The position numbers were made by a program, and so were the translations under genes. The notes under the pieces are model-generated. The model searched no databases, had not been told where the DNA came from, and saw only the letters and a list, made by a program, of their open reading frames with translations. DNA of 64,000 nucleotides, taken from contig CBDHHE010000001.1 in the NCBI GenBank assembly GCA_965263335.1, forward strand, positions 2,232,001-2,296,000, written 5' to 3'. Source of the DNA: Thermohalobaculum sp965263335 (GTDB taxonomy: Bacteria; Pseudomonadota; Alphaproteobacteria; Rhodobacterales; Rhodobacteraceae). This document shows, piece after piece, positions 33,395 to 41,507 of this stretch; the stretch's first letter is position 1; each line of letters starts with the position of its first letter.

Positions 33395-34900
33395 ATGCCG
33401 CTAACGAGACCTGATGCTGGCGACGTGCAGCACACAGCCCTCAAGCTTGGGTTCGACCTGACCGAAGCGGACGCCGAGTCCTATCTTGGCCTGATGCAGG
33501 GGCTTCTCGATGCCTATGACGTCGTCGCTGATTTGGTCGAACCGTTGCCGCCAGTCACCTATCCGCGCGCGCCCGGCGTCCGTCCAGCCTCACAAGACAA
33601 CCCTTTCGGCGCCTGGGCGGTTAAATCGCACATCCGCGGAGCAAGCACAGGACCGCTGGCAGGAAAGACAGTCGCCATCAAGGACAATGTCTGCGTTGCC
33701 GGATTGGCCATGCAGAACGGTGCGTCGATCTTGTCGGGGTATGTTCCGGAGATCGACGCGACCATCGTGTCTCGCCTCCTAGATGCAGGCGCAGAGATCC
33801 ACGGCAAAGCCGTGTGCGAGTACTACTGCGCATCGGGAGGGAGCCATACTTCCTGGCCGGGACCGGTCGAAAATCCGGCAAAGCCCGGCCACAACGCGGG
33901 AGGATCCTCCTCAGGGTCGAGTGCGCTGGTTGCTGCAGGCCTCGTCGACATGGCGACAGGAGGTGATCAAGGAGGCTCGATCAGAATTCCCGCATCGTTC
34001 TGCGGTGTGGTTGGGCTCAAGCCGACCCATGGCTTGGTGCCCTACACCGGGATCTTCCCCGTTGAACTGACCGTCGATCACGCGGGCCCAATCACACGCA
34101 CCGTTGCTGACAATGCACTGATGCTCGAGACCCTGGCTGGTCCGGACGGTCTGGATCCCCGACAAAGCGGTGCACCATCGCAGCCCTACATGAAAGCTCT
34201 GAACCGGGGGGCATTCGGCCTGCGCATAGCGCTGGTAAGCGAAAGCCTCGACCGCCCTGGGGCAGAACCTGAAATCAACACGCGCATCCGGGAGGCGGCC
34301 AATCGGTTGGCTGAGAACGGTGTCGAGGTCAATGAGATATCGATACCGCTTCACGCCGCCGGCGCTGCGATCTGGACACCGATCTTCCTGGAAGGCGCAA
34401 CCGAACTGATGATGCGTCAGAACGCCTACGGCACGAACATGAAGGGTGTCTTTCTCGAAAGCTTGCTGGATGTCCATTCACGATGGCACGACCGCGCGAG
34501 CGAACTGTCAGATACCTTGAAGCTGGGCATCCTGACGGGCCACTTGATGTCCACACGACACCGAGGTCGCTTCTACGGCAAGGCGCAGAATCTGAACCGG
34601 CTTCTGACACAGGCGTATGATGACGCATTGGCAGAGTACGATCTCTTGTTGATGCCGACTACACCGATGGCGACAACGCCGCTGCCGAAACCCGGAGCGT
34701 CACGCGAGGACGTGGTTGGACGCGCGTTCGAGATGCTTCCCAACACCGCCCCCTTTTGCGCAACAGGCCATCCCTCTATCTCGATTCCCGTCGGCACAAC
34801 GTCGGATGCAAGACCAATCGGCGCAATGCTCACCGGTCGACATCTCGACGAAATGACTGTCTACCGTGGCGCGGCGGCGTTGGAGGCGCTCTATCGCTGA
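33395..34900 (+). CDS. amidase-signature family amidase
   Basis: This 501-residue enzyme hydrolyses amides to acid and ammonia. The Ser-cisSer-Lys triad is visible: Lys96 in KTVAIKDNVC, the Ser cluster at 171-173 in GGSSSGSSALV, and nucleophile Ser195 in GDQGGSIRIPASFCG. The ATG at 33395 has AGAGGA 5 bases upstream; the open frame reaches 33302 but without a ribosome site. It lies upstream of the nitrile hydratase genes in the same direction. It is closely similar over its length to the amidase half of the fusion protein at 39150-41507, as in many nitrile-degrading clusters where amidase accompanies hydratase. Confidence 0.92.
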   Translation: MPLTRPDAGDVQHTALKLGFDLTEADAESYLGLMQGLLDAYDVVADLVEPLPPVTYPRAPGVRPASQDNPFGAWAVKSHIRGASTGPLAGKTVAIKDNVCVAGLAMQNGASILSGYVPEIDATIVSRLLDAGAEIHGKAVCEYYCASGGSHTSWPGPVENPAKPGHNAGGSSSGSSALVAAGLVDMATGGDQGGSIRIPASFCGVVGLKPTHGLVPYTGIFPVELTVDHAGPITRTVADNALMLETLAGPDGLDPRQSGAPSQPYMKALNRGAFGLRIALVSESLDRPGAEPEINTRIREAANRLAENGVEVNEISIPLHAAGAAIWTPIFLEGATELMMRQNAYGTNMKGVFLESLLDVHSRWHDRASELSDTLKLGILTGHLMSTRHRGRFYGKAQNLNRLLTQAYDDALAEYDLLLMPTTPMATTPLPKPGASREDVVGRAFEMLPNTAPFCATGHPSISIPVGTTSDARPIGAMLTGRHLDEMTVYRGAAALEALYR

Positions 34901-35353
34901 ATCCGTACCTTTGACTGATTTTTGTGCACAACAGAGCTAACTTGCCGGAAGATTCCAAGAAGCACCAAGCAGTGCCTTGATTGACGTTTACTTTTCCGCT
35001 TAGGCTCCTCTCGAAGGCGAAACTGCCTTTGCGCATTCAACTTTTGCCCGCGGTGTTTGAGGGCTAAGTGCGCATCAAGACGAACCACTTCGAGTTTGCC
35101 GGAACTGCGCCTCGTCGAGGCCTGGGAAACGGGGTATTTCGACAAGCCAAAGGGTTATCACGAGTGAGCGTGAGAGGGCCCAAACAGACACTCTGTGATG
35201 GAGCCGCCGGCAATCCCGACGGGCCGCACCGTTGCATCGCGCGTATGAGGCCTCGCTCCACGACGGCGTGGCAGGCGAAGGCCTCGATGGCTCACCAATT
35301 CAAGCACGAATGCGCACGATTTGCTGTGAAAAATGCAGGAAGGAAGAACACCG
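34901..35353 (+). other. upstream region of the nitrile hydratase operon
   Basis: No gene is recognised in these 453 bp. The first 30 bp hold the TTGTGCACAA palindrome described separately. Several open frames cross the region on both strands but lack ribosome sites and family resemblance. The length suggests a regulated leader or promoter region. Confidence 0.45.
34919..34931 (+). promoter_or_regulatory. candidate operator TTTTTGTGCACAA upstream of nitrile hydratase
   Basis: The element contains the perfect palindrome TTGTGCACAA, with the GT..AC spacing typical of FadR/FCD-type GntR operators. The 11-base core TTTTTGTGCAC is repeated exactly upstream of the flotillin operon (47252-47262, minus strand). 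It begins 19 bp after the amidase stop. Confidence 0.45.
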
Positions 35354-35962
35354 ATGCCGCATGATCATGACCACCCGCACAACAGGCCTCTGTCCGATGT
35401 CGAATTGCGCGTAAAGGCTTTGGAGTCGGTGTTGGCAGAGAAGAACCTGATCGACCCAGAAGCCATCGATCTGATCGTCGAAACGTACGAGACCAAGATC
35501 GGACCACGCAATGGCGCCAAGGTTGTCGCAAAGGCCTGGTCTGATCCGGACTACAAGAAGCGACTGCTCGAGGACGCCACACCGGCCATTGCCGAGCTCG
35601 GATTCTCCGGTGTGCAGGGTGAGGATATGGTGGTGGTGGAGAACACCGACAAAGTGCACAACATCGTCGTCTGCACACTGTGCTCCTGCTACCCTTGGCC
35701 AACGCTGGGCCTGCCGCCCGTCTGGTACAAGGCGGCCCCGTACAGGTCCAAGGTGGTGAGGGATCCTCGCGGGGTGTTGGAGGAATTCGGCGTGGACCTG
35801 ACCGAGGACGTCGAAATCCACGTATGGGACAGCAATGCCGAGCTGCGATACCTGGTTCTGCCCCAACGCCCTGCGGGCACCGAAAACATGAGTGAGGCCG
35901 AACTTGAGGCCTTGGTCACGCGTGACTCGATGATCGGGACCGGCCTCGCCGGCAATGCCTAG
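35354..35962 (+). CDS. nitrile hydratase alpha subunit, cobalt type
   Basis: This 202-residue catalytic subunit binds the metal through VCTLCSCYPW, with Cys107, Cys110 and Cys112 as ligands. Thr after the first Cys is the mark of cobalt-type enzymes (iron types have Ser). The enzyme hydrates nitriles to amides; two of the cysteines are oxidised in the mature protein. The N-terminus is His/Asp rich (MPHDHDHPHN), possibly helping metal loading. The ATG at 35354 has AGGAAGGAAG upstream. It leads a four-gene unit with the split beta genes and the activator. Confidence 0.94.
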   Translation: MPHDHDHPHNRPLSDVELRVKALESVLAEKNLIDPEAIDLIVETYETKIGPRNGAKVVAKAWSDPDYKKRLLEDATPAIAELGFSGVQGEDMVVVENTDKVHNIVVCTLCSCYPWPTLGLPPVWYKAAPYRSKVVRDPRGVLEEFGVDLTEDVEIHVWDSNAELRYLVLPQRPAGTENMSEAELEALVTRDSMIGTGLAGNA

Positions 35963-35977
35963 GAGGGGGACAGAACG

Positions 35978-36289
35978 ATGAATGGAATTCACGATTTGGG
36001 CGGCATGCATGGTATGGGCCCGATCAACCCGGAAGCGAACGAACCTGTTTTCCACGAAGACTGGGAACGCCGCATGTTCGGCATGTTTATGTCGTGCTTT
36101 GCGGGCGGGCATTACAACGTTGATGAGTTCCGCCATGCGATCGAGCGCATGGATCCAGCGCATTATCTGGAGACGAGCTACTACGAACACTGGCTCAGCT
36201 CGCTCGAGACGTTGTTGGTCGAAAAGGGCGTGGTTTCCAAGGAGGAACTCGACGCTCGCAAGGAACACATCGCGATGGAGGATGCCTGA
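35978..36289 (+). CDS. nitrile hydratase beta subunit, N-terminal half (separate polypeptide)
   Basis: This 103-residue protein starts MNGIHDLGGMHGMGPI, the standard beginning of nitrile hydratase beta subunits. It continues with FHEDWERRMF and YYEHWLSSLETLLVEKG, then stops at residue 103 where a normal beta subunit (about 215-230 residues) goes on. The conserved Arg region WERR is present. Its TGA overlaps the next ATG (TGATG), so the halves are translationally coupled. Thiocyanate hydrolase and toyocamycin nitrile hydratase have a comparable three-subunit plan. Confidence 0.9.
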   Translation: MNGIHDLGGMHGMGPINPEANEPVFHEDWERRMFGMFMSCFAGGHYNVDEFRHAIERMDPAHYLETSYYEHWLSSLETLLVEKGVVSKEELDARKEHIAMEDA

Positions 36290-36642
36290 TGCCGCTGCTG
36301 ACACCGGAGATCGTGCCTGGTCTGATCTCGACCGGTGCCTCATGTCGCGTTGATGAGGATGTACCGGCTCAGTTCAAAACAGGCGATCGCGTCGAGATCA
36401 AGAACATCAACCCGGCCGCGCACACACGCCTGCCGCGCTATGTGCGAGGCAAAACGGGTGTGGTCGAGCGAGATCACGGCGTGTTCGCCTTCCCCGACAC
36501 CGGCGCGCACGGTTTGGGGCACAAAGCTCAGCATGCCTACTCCGTGAAGTTCAGCTTTCAGGAGCTCTGGGGCGAGGATGCGGCTCCGAACATGTTCCTC
36601 TACATCGACATGTTCGACGACTACATGCGGCCTGCGCCATGA
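36289..36642 (+). CDS. nitrile hydratase beta subunit, C-terminal half (separate polypeptide)
   Basis: This 117-residue protein carries the SH3-like barrel of the beta subunit: FKTGDRVEIKNINPAAHTR, LPRYVRGKTGVVE, AYSVKFSFQELWGEDA. The HTR and YVR arginines that contact the modified cysteines of the alpha subunit in other enzymes are kept. The first 30 residues correspond to the interdomain linker of fused beta subunits. It overlaps the upstream half by one base and the activator gene by ATGA. Confidence 0.9.
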   Translation: MPLLTPEIVPGLISTGASCRVDEDVPAQFKTGDRVEIKNINPAAHTRLPRYVRGKTGVVERDHGVFAFPDTGAHGLGHKAQHAYSVKFSFQELWGEDAAPNMFLYIDMFDDYMRPAP

Positions 36643-37022
36643 ACGACATGATCAAGGGGGTTGATCTGAAGCGGACCCCGCATCTGCCGCATGACGAGGG
36701 AGGACCTGTCTTCGCCGCACCGTGGGAGGCTAAGGCGTTTGCCATGGCGCTGGATTTGCACAGGCAGGGCCTTTTCGAGTGGACGGAATGGTGTGACACC
36801 CTCGGCGCCGAGATCAAGGCCGCACAGACATCCGGGGATCCCGATCTGGGGGACACCTACTATCTTCACTGGCTGAGCGCGCTGGAGAAGCTGGTCGCCG
36901 CCAAGAAGGTCACGGATCAAGCGGCTCTTCTCGCAGCCAAGGAGGATTGGCGGGCCGCCGATGAACTTCGCGGCTTTGGAGAAGCACCGATCCTCGTGAA
37001 GGGCGCCGGACTACGAGATTGA
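36639..37022 (+). CDS. nitrile hydratase activator / beta-N-like accessory protein
   Basis: This 127-residue protein resembles the N-terminal half of the beta subunit (DTYYLHWLSALEKLVAAKK compares with SYYEHWLSSLETLLVEKG in the beta-N protein). Small beta-like proteins of this kind (NhlE, P14K, P15K) act as self-subunit-swapping chaperones that deliver cobalt-loaded alpha subunit. It overlaps the upstream gene as ATGA and ends the plus-strand unit. Confidence 0.82.
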   Translation: MNDMIKGVDLKRTPHLPHDEGGPVFAAPWEAKAFAMALDLHRQGLFEWTEWCDTLGAEIKAAQTSGDPDLGDTYYLHWLSALEKLVAAKKVTDQAALLAAKEDWRAADELRGFGEAPILVKGAGLRD

Positions 37023-37074
37023 TGAACCTGGCTATACTGTGACAGCTGTCCGGCGGCGCGGCGCCACCGAGCAG

Positions 37075-37092
37075 CCCGAGCAGGCTCGGGCA
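37075..37092. terminator. hairpin between convergent nitrile hydratase and acyl-CoA ligase operons
   Basis: GCCCGAG and CTCGGGC form a 7-bp stem around a CAGG loop, 53 bp after the activator stop and 45 bp before the ABM gene end. It has no clear T run on either side, so termination is possible but unproven. Confidence 0.4.
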
Positions 37093-37136
37093 ACCATCTA
37101 GGTTGCAGTGCTCTGGTGACACGTGCCACCCGCACC

Positions 37137-37439
37137 TCAGTTGTTCTTTACCGAAATCTCGTCACAGGTGTGCAGGATCACGTCTCCGTCCAGGATCGGC
37201 TTAGCGATCTCAAAGAACGCCGCAACTGTGGCTGAGTTGTTGTGGATGTCCATCGCCGCCTGGTCTGTAAACCGCTCATAGGTGGTGAAAATTTGCGGCT
37301 CCTTGTCGTCCTGGCAGATGAAAAAACCCCGTGTCTCCGGCTCGTTGGCTGCAACATTTGCGGCAACATCCAACAGTCCCTGCCGCATTGTGTCTTCATA
37401 ACCCTCTTTCGTCCGGATGACTGCAGTGATGGTCTTCAT
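37137..37439 (-). CDS. antibiotic biosynthesis monooxygenase (ABM)-domain protein
   Basis: This 100-residue protein has the dimeric ferredoxin-like ABM fold: MKTITAVIRTKEGYEDTMR, then PQIFTTYERFTDQAAMDIHNNS. Members are small oxygenases, isomerases or stress proteins of mostly unknown substrate. It is the last gene of the flotillin-to-ligase operon, 31 bp after the ligase stop. Its role in nitrile or amide use is unclear. Confidence 0.8.
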   Translation of the reverse strand: MKTITAVIRTKEGYEDTMRQGLLDVAANVAANEPETRGFFICQDDKEPQIFTTYERFTDQAAMDIHNNSATVAAFFEIAKPILDGDVILHTCDEISVKNN

Positions 37440-37470
37440 TTCGAACCCTCCTGGCCATGAGTGTTGGGAC

Positions 37471-39150
37471 TCATTTCATTGTCGCAATCATTTGGTCGCG
37501 CATGACGAACTTCTGAGGTTTGCCCGTCACCGTCATCGGGAAGTCGTCCACGAACAGGATGTGGCGAGGCACCTTGTGGTGAGCGAGACTGTCTTTGCAG
37601 TATGCCCGCACAGCTTCCTCGGTCAAACCGCGCCCCCGCGGGATGATCCAGGCACAGACCTCCTCACCATACTTGGCATCTGGCACCCCAAACACCTGGG
37701 CCGCGGCAATATCCGGATGGAGCAGCAACAAGCTCTCGACCTCCGCCGGATAGATGTTCTCGCCGCCGCGGATCAGCATGTCCTTGATTCGTCCCGTGAT
37801 CTGGCAGTAGCCGTTCTCGTCGATGACACCGAGATCGCCCGTGTGCATCCAGCCATCCCGAACCGCTTCTCTGGTTGCGTCGGGCTCGCCCCAATAACCC
37901 TTCATGACCAGATAACCTTTCGTCAGCAACTCCCCCTGGACACCCACCGGCTGCGTGTTCCCTTCAGTGTCGACAATCCGGACCTCGACATGCGGCTGCA
38001 CCCGCCCGACGGTCGAGACTCTATGCTCCAAGCTGTCGCCCACCGAGGTCTGAAAACTCACGGGGCTTGTTTCCGTCATTCCATAGGCAATCGTGATCTG
38101 GTCGCAGTGCATCTCGTCAATCACGCGGCGCATCAGTGAGGCTGGGCATGGGGCACCCGCCATGATGCCAGTGCGCAACGATTTGAGATTGAAACACCCG
38201 AAGTCCGGATGGTCCAACATCGCCTGAAACATCGTCGGCACGCCGTGCACGGCCGTGCAGCTTTCCGCGTCGAGCGCCTGCAAGGTCTGGAGCGCATCGA
38301 ACCCCTCGCCGGGAAAGACCATTTTCACACCGTAGGCGGCAGCGGCGAGATTGCCGAGCACCATGCCAAAGCAATGATAAAGTGGGACAGGGATTGCCAA
38401 CGCATCGCCGGGTCTCAGGCGCATAGCACGTGCGCAAGAGATACCGTTGTTCAACACGTTGCGGTGGGTCAGCGTCGCGCCCTTCGGCGCACCGGTCGTG
38501 CCGGAGGTGAACTGGATGTTGACCGCATCGTTCGGGTCTAGCCCGGTCGTAATGGCATCGAGCCGGGCCCTCTGCGCGGCTGTGCCACGAGCCATCAGCT
38601 CATCGAAATGGATGCACCCGGGCGCCGGGCCCTCTGCCAGCTGCACTACCGTTTTGAGCTTTGGCAGGCGTTCTGACGTCAAACGTCCAGGTGCGCATGA
38701 GGCCAGTTCAGGGACAAGATCCTGCAACATGGCGATGTACTCGGACGTCTTGAAGCGACTTGCCAAGATGATCGCCTTGGCGCCGGTTTGCTTCAGCGCA
38801 TGCTCCAGCTCCGAGACGCGGCAGGCCGGGTTGATGTTCACGAGGATCGCACCGATCCGGGCCGTCGCAAACTGAGCCAGGACCCATTCCGGGCGATTGG
38901 GCGACCAAATGGCAACCCGGTCGCCAGTGTAGAGACCCACCGAAAGGAGCCCAGCGGCCATCTGGTCCACCTTGTCGGCGAACGCGCTATAGGACCAACG
39001 TTCTCCAGTCTCGCGAAACACCGTCGCTGAACGGTGCCCGTGGCGGCGGACGACTTCCGAGAGAAAGGCTGGGATCGTGGCTTCCAGCAACGGACGGTCC
39101 GTCGCGCCGCTGACGTGGCTCTTCCCAAGTTCCGGCACGATGCCGGGCAT
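37471..39150 (-). CDS. AMP-dependent acyl-CoA synthetase
   Basis: This 559-residue ligase activates a carboxylic acid to its CoA thioester through an acyl-AMP. It has the P-loop TSGTTGAPKGATLTH (about residues 215-229), YGMTETSP, GWMHTGDLG, GRIKDMLIRGGENIYP and the terminal lysine in TVTGKPQKF. The length and layout match medium-chain or aryl acid ligases. Its ATG overlaps the stop of the fused ATPase-amidase (TAATG), so the acid released by the amidase may be its substrate. Confidence 0.9.
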   Translation of the reverse strand: MPGIVPELGKSHVSGATDRPLLEATIPAFLSEVVRRHGHRSATVFRETGERWSYSAFADKVDQMAAGLLSVGLYTGDRVAIWSPNRPEWVLAQFATARIGAILVNINPACRVSELEHALKQTGAKAIILASRFKTSEYIAMLQDLVPELASCAPGRLTSERLPKLKTVVQLAEGPAPGCIHFDELMARGTAAQRARLDAITTGLDPNDAVNIQFTSGTTGAPKGATLTHRNVLNNGISCARAMRLRPGDALAIPVPLYHCFGMVLGNLAAAAYGVKMVFPGEGFDALQTLQALDAESCTAVHGVPTMFQAMLDHPDFGCFNLKSLRTGIMAGAPCPASLMRRVIDEMHCDQITIAYGMTETSPVSFQTSVGDSLEHRVSTVGRVQPHVEVRIVDTEGNTQPVGVQGELLTKGYLVMKGYWGEPDATREAVRDGWMHTGDLGVIDENGYCQITGRIKDMLIRGGENIYPAEVESLLLLHPDIAAAQVFGVPDAKYGEEVCAWIIPRGRGLTEEAVRAYCKDSLAHHKVPRHILFVDDFPMTVTGKPQKFVMRDQMIATMK

Positions 39151-41507
39151 TACATCAGCGTCCAGTCGCCCGCGGACTCAAACGCACCGGCGGCGCGGTA
39201 GATGGTGCTTTCTTCGTATCGCCGCCCCACAAGCATCATGCTGACCGGCAGACCATCGGACATGCCACAAGGGATTGCCATGGCGGGGTGACCGGTGACG
39301 TCGAAGGGTGCCGTGTTCCCAAGCATCTCGAACGCACTTTGGCACCACAATTCCAGTGGAGCATCAGATGGCGGTAGCGGAGGCGCTCTCATCGGTGTGG
39401 TGGGCATCAGCAGCAGGTCGTAGGAGGCCAGCACCTTGTTGTATTCCTCACGCAACTGCCGGGCGAGGTTCTGCGATTTGGCGTAATAGTGCCCGCGGTG
39501 GTGCTTGAGATAGTACTGGCCGATGAACATGCAGATCTTCAGCGTGTCTGACAGCTCGTCAGAGCGTTGCCGCCAGTTGGCGTGAAAGTCGAGCAGCGAG
39601 GTCGTGTACATGCCCTTCCAGCCCGTGCCCATGCCGTTGCCGTGCATCATCTGATTGGTGAGCCCTTCCACGGCGATGGGGGTCCATATCGCCGGGCCCT
39701 TTTCGTGCCAGGGGATCGAGATTTCGTCGACCGTGGCGCCCATTTGCTTGAACATCTCGGCTGCGGCACGGTTCTTGGTGTCCACGACCGTCTCGGACTC
39801 AGCTCGGCCAAACCCTTCCTTGACCATGCCGATCTTCAAGCCTGACACGCCTCGGGTTACCGCTGCGGCATACTTGTCGGTGACCACATCGTACTGGCGG
39901 GGATCCAGGCCATCCGGCCCGGCAAGCACCTCCAGCATCAAGGCGTTGTCCATTACCGTCTGGGACATCGGTCCGGTGTGATCGATGGTGGTCTCGATGG
40001 GCATCACGCCGGTGTAGGGCACCAGCCCGTGGGTGGGCTTCATGCCATAGCAACCACAGAACGAGGCGGGCATGCGGATCGATCCGCCCTGATCACCGCC
40101 AATGGCGAGGTCGACTTCGCCACCGCCCACCAGCGCCCCGGAGCCGGAGGACGACCCACCAGCGGAGTGGCCCATCTTGTGCGGGTTGTGGCACGGCCCT
40201 GTCGCATTGGTGTGCGATCCGCCTGAGAGGCAGAAATACTCGCAATGCGCCTTACCCATGATGGTCGCGCCAGCGTCGAGGAGCCGGGTCACGATTGTTG
40301 CATCGACATCCGGGGTATAACCCTTGAGCGTCGAGGCTCCGTTCATCATGGGGACGCCCGCAATACAGACATTGTCCTTGACGGCCACGGTCTTGCCATG
40401 CAGCGGACCGCGTGGCGCCCCGCGGATCTCCGTCCTTACGTACCAGGCGTTGAGTGGGTTTTCTTCAGCCGACGGTCGCGCACCTGCCGTACGAGGGTAG
40501 AGCACCGGCGGCAGATGATCGGGAAGCGAGTCCACGACATCATAGGCATCCAAGGTTGGCTGCATGACGTCATGGAACTCTTTGATGCGTGCATCCGAGA
40601 GGTTCATCCCCAGCTCGATCGTGATGTCCTTCAACTGCGCAAAGGTCGGGCGTTGAGCGGTCATGTAGCTGATCCTCTCGTTGAGAATGCTGTCCTGCGG
40701 ACGATGTTTCTTCGGTGCAGTTTCCATTGAAGCGCCAGACGCCCCGTTCACGGCAATGTCTGACGGTTTGAGTTGCCCGTAGCTGCTGCCTGCGCCGCTC
40801 CCGAACCCTGTGAACTCTTCGATCAAAGCCGGGTCGGCGGCGTCAGATCCGGACATCTCTCCGGTGATCGCGCCCTTCTGCAGCAACAACACTCGATCCG
40901 AAAGCTCGCGGATAAAGTCCAGGTTCTGCTCGACCAGAACGATCGTCAGCCCACGCTTCTTGTTGAGGTCCTTGAGCAGCTCGATGATCTCGTCGATGAT
41001 GCTTGGTTGAATACCCTCGGTTGGCTCGTCCAGCAGGATCAGTTCCGGTTCGGAAATAAGCGCACGGGCGACGGCAAGAAGCTGCTGTTCACCACCAGAG
41101 AGAGCGCCACCCTCGCGATCCAAAAGGCGCTCTAGCCGAGGGAACTCGACGAGGATTCGCCGCACAGCGTCCTCTTCGTCCGAGCCATGCGCGGCAATAC
41201 CCATACGGATGTTGTCGAGGACTGTGAGGTTCGGGAAAATTCCCCGTCCCTGTGGCACATATCCGATCCCCAGCTTCGCACGTTCGGATGTGCGCTCACC
41301 ATTCAAGTCCAGCCCGGCGAAGGACATCACACCGCCCGTCGCAGGGATAAGCCCCATGACGGTCTTCAAGAGCGTTGTCTTGCCCATCCCATTGTGACCG
41401 AGGATGCCGACGATCTCGCCGTCACTGACGCTGAAGTCGACACCATGTAGCACCGGCACCCGGCCATATCCGGATGTCAGCCCCTTGACTTCCAGAAGTG
41501 CGCTCAT
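39150..41507 (-). CDS. fusion of a LivF/UrtE-type ABC ATPase with an amidase-signature amidase
   Basis: One uninterrupted 785-residue frame. Residues 1-235 are a full branched-chain/amide-type ABC ATPase (GHNGMGKTTLL, GYVPQGRGIFPNLTV, LSGGEQQLLAVARAL, LILLDEPTEGIQPS). A hydrophilic linker (about 236-281) follows. Residues 282-785 are a complete amidase with Lys in KTVAVKDNVC, GGSSSGSGALV and GDQGGSIRMPASFCG. Met282 (40664) has GAGAGGA 8 bases upstream, so the amidase could also be made alone. The gene overlaps the LivG-type gene (ATGA) and the ligase gene (TAATG). I know of no characterised protein with this layout. Confidence 0.9.
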   Translation of the reverse strand: MSALLEVKGLTSGYGRVPVLHGVDFSVSDGEIVGILGHNGMGKTTLLKTVMGLIPATGGVMSFAGLDLNGERTSERAKLGIGYVPQGRGIFPNLTVLDNIRMGIAAHGSDEEDAVRRILVEFPRLERLLDREGGALSGGEQQLLAVARALISEPELILLDEPTEGIQPSIIDEIIELLKDLNKKRGLTIVLVEQNLDFIRELSDRVLLLQKGAITGEMSGSDAADPALIEEFTGFGSGAGSSYGQLKPSDIAVNGASGASMETAPKKHRPQDSILNERISYMTAQRPTFAQLKDITIELGMNLSDARIKEFHDVMQPTLDAYDVVDSLPDHLPPVLYPRTAGARPSAEENPLNAWYVRTEIRGAPRGPLHGKTVAVKDNVCIAGVPMMNGASTLKGYTPDVDATIVTRLLDAGATIMGKAHCEYFCLSGGSHTNATGPCHNPHKMGHSAGGSSSGSGALVGGGEVDLAIGGDQGGSIRMPASFCGCYGMKPTHGLVPYTGVMPIETTIDHTGPMSQTVMDNALMLEVLAGPDGLDPRQYDVVTDKYAAAVTRGVSGLKIGMVKEGFGRAESETVVDTKNRAAAEMFKQMGATVDEISIPWHEKGPAIWTPIAVEGLTNQMMHGNGMGTGWKGMYTTSLLDFHANWRQRSDELSDTLKICMFIGQYYLKHHRGHYYAKSQNLARQLREEYNKVLASYDLLLMPTTPMRAPPLPPSDAPLELWCQSAFEMLGNTAPFDVTGHPAMAIPCGMSDGLPVSMMLVGRRYEESTIYRAAGAFESAGDWTLM

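Noticed and set aside
35978..36642. Nitrile hydratase beta split as a simple frameshift mutation
   Set aside because: The break is in the interdomain linker, both halves keep conserved residues, each has a proper start or stop with TGATG coupling, and three-subunit relatives are known. Resequencing would still be needed for certainty.
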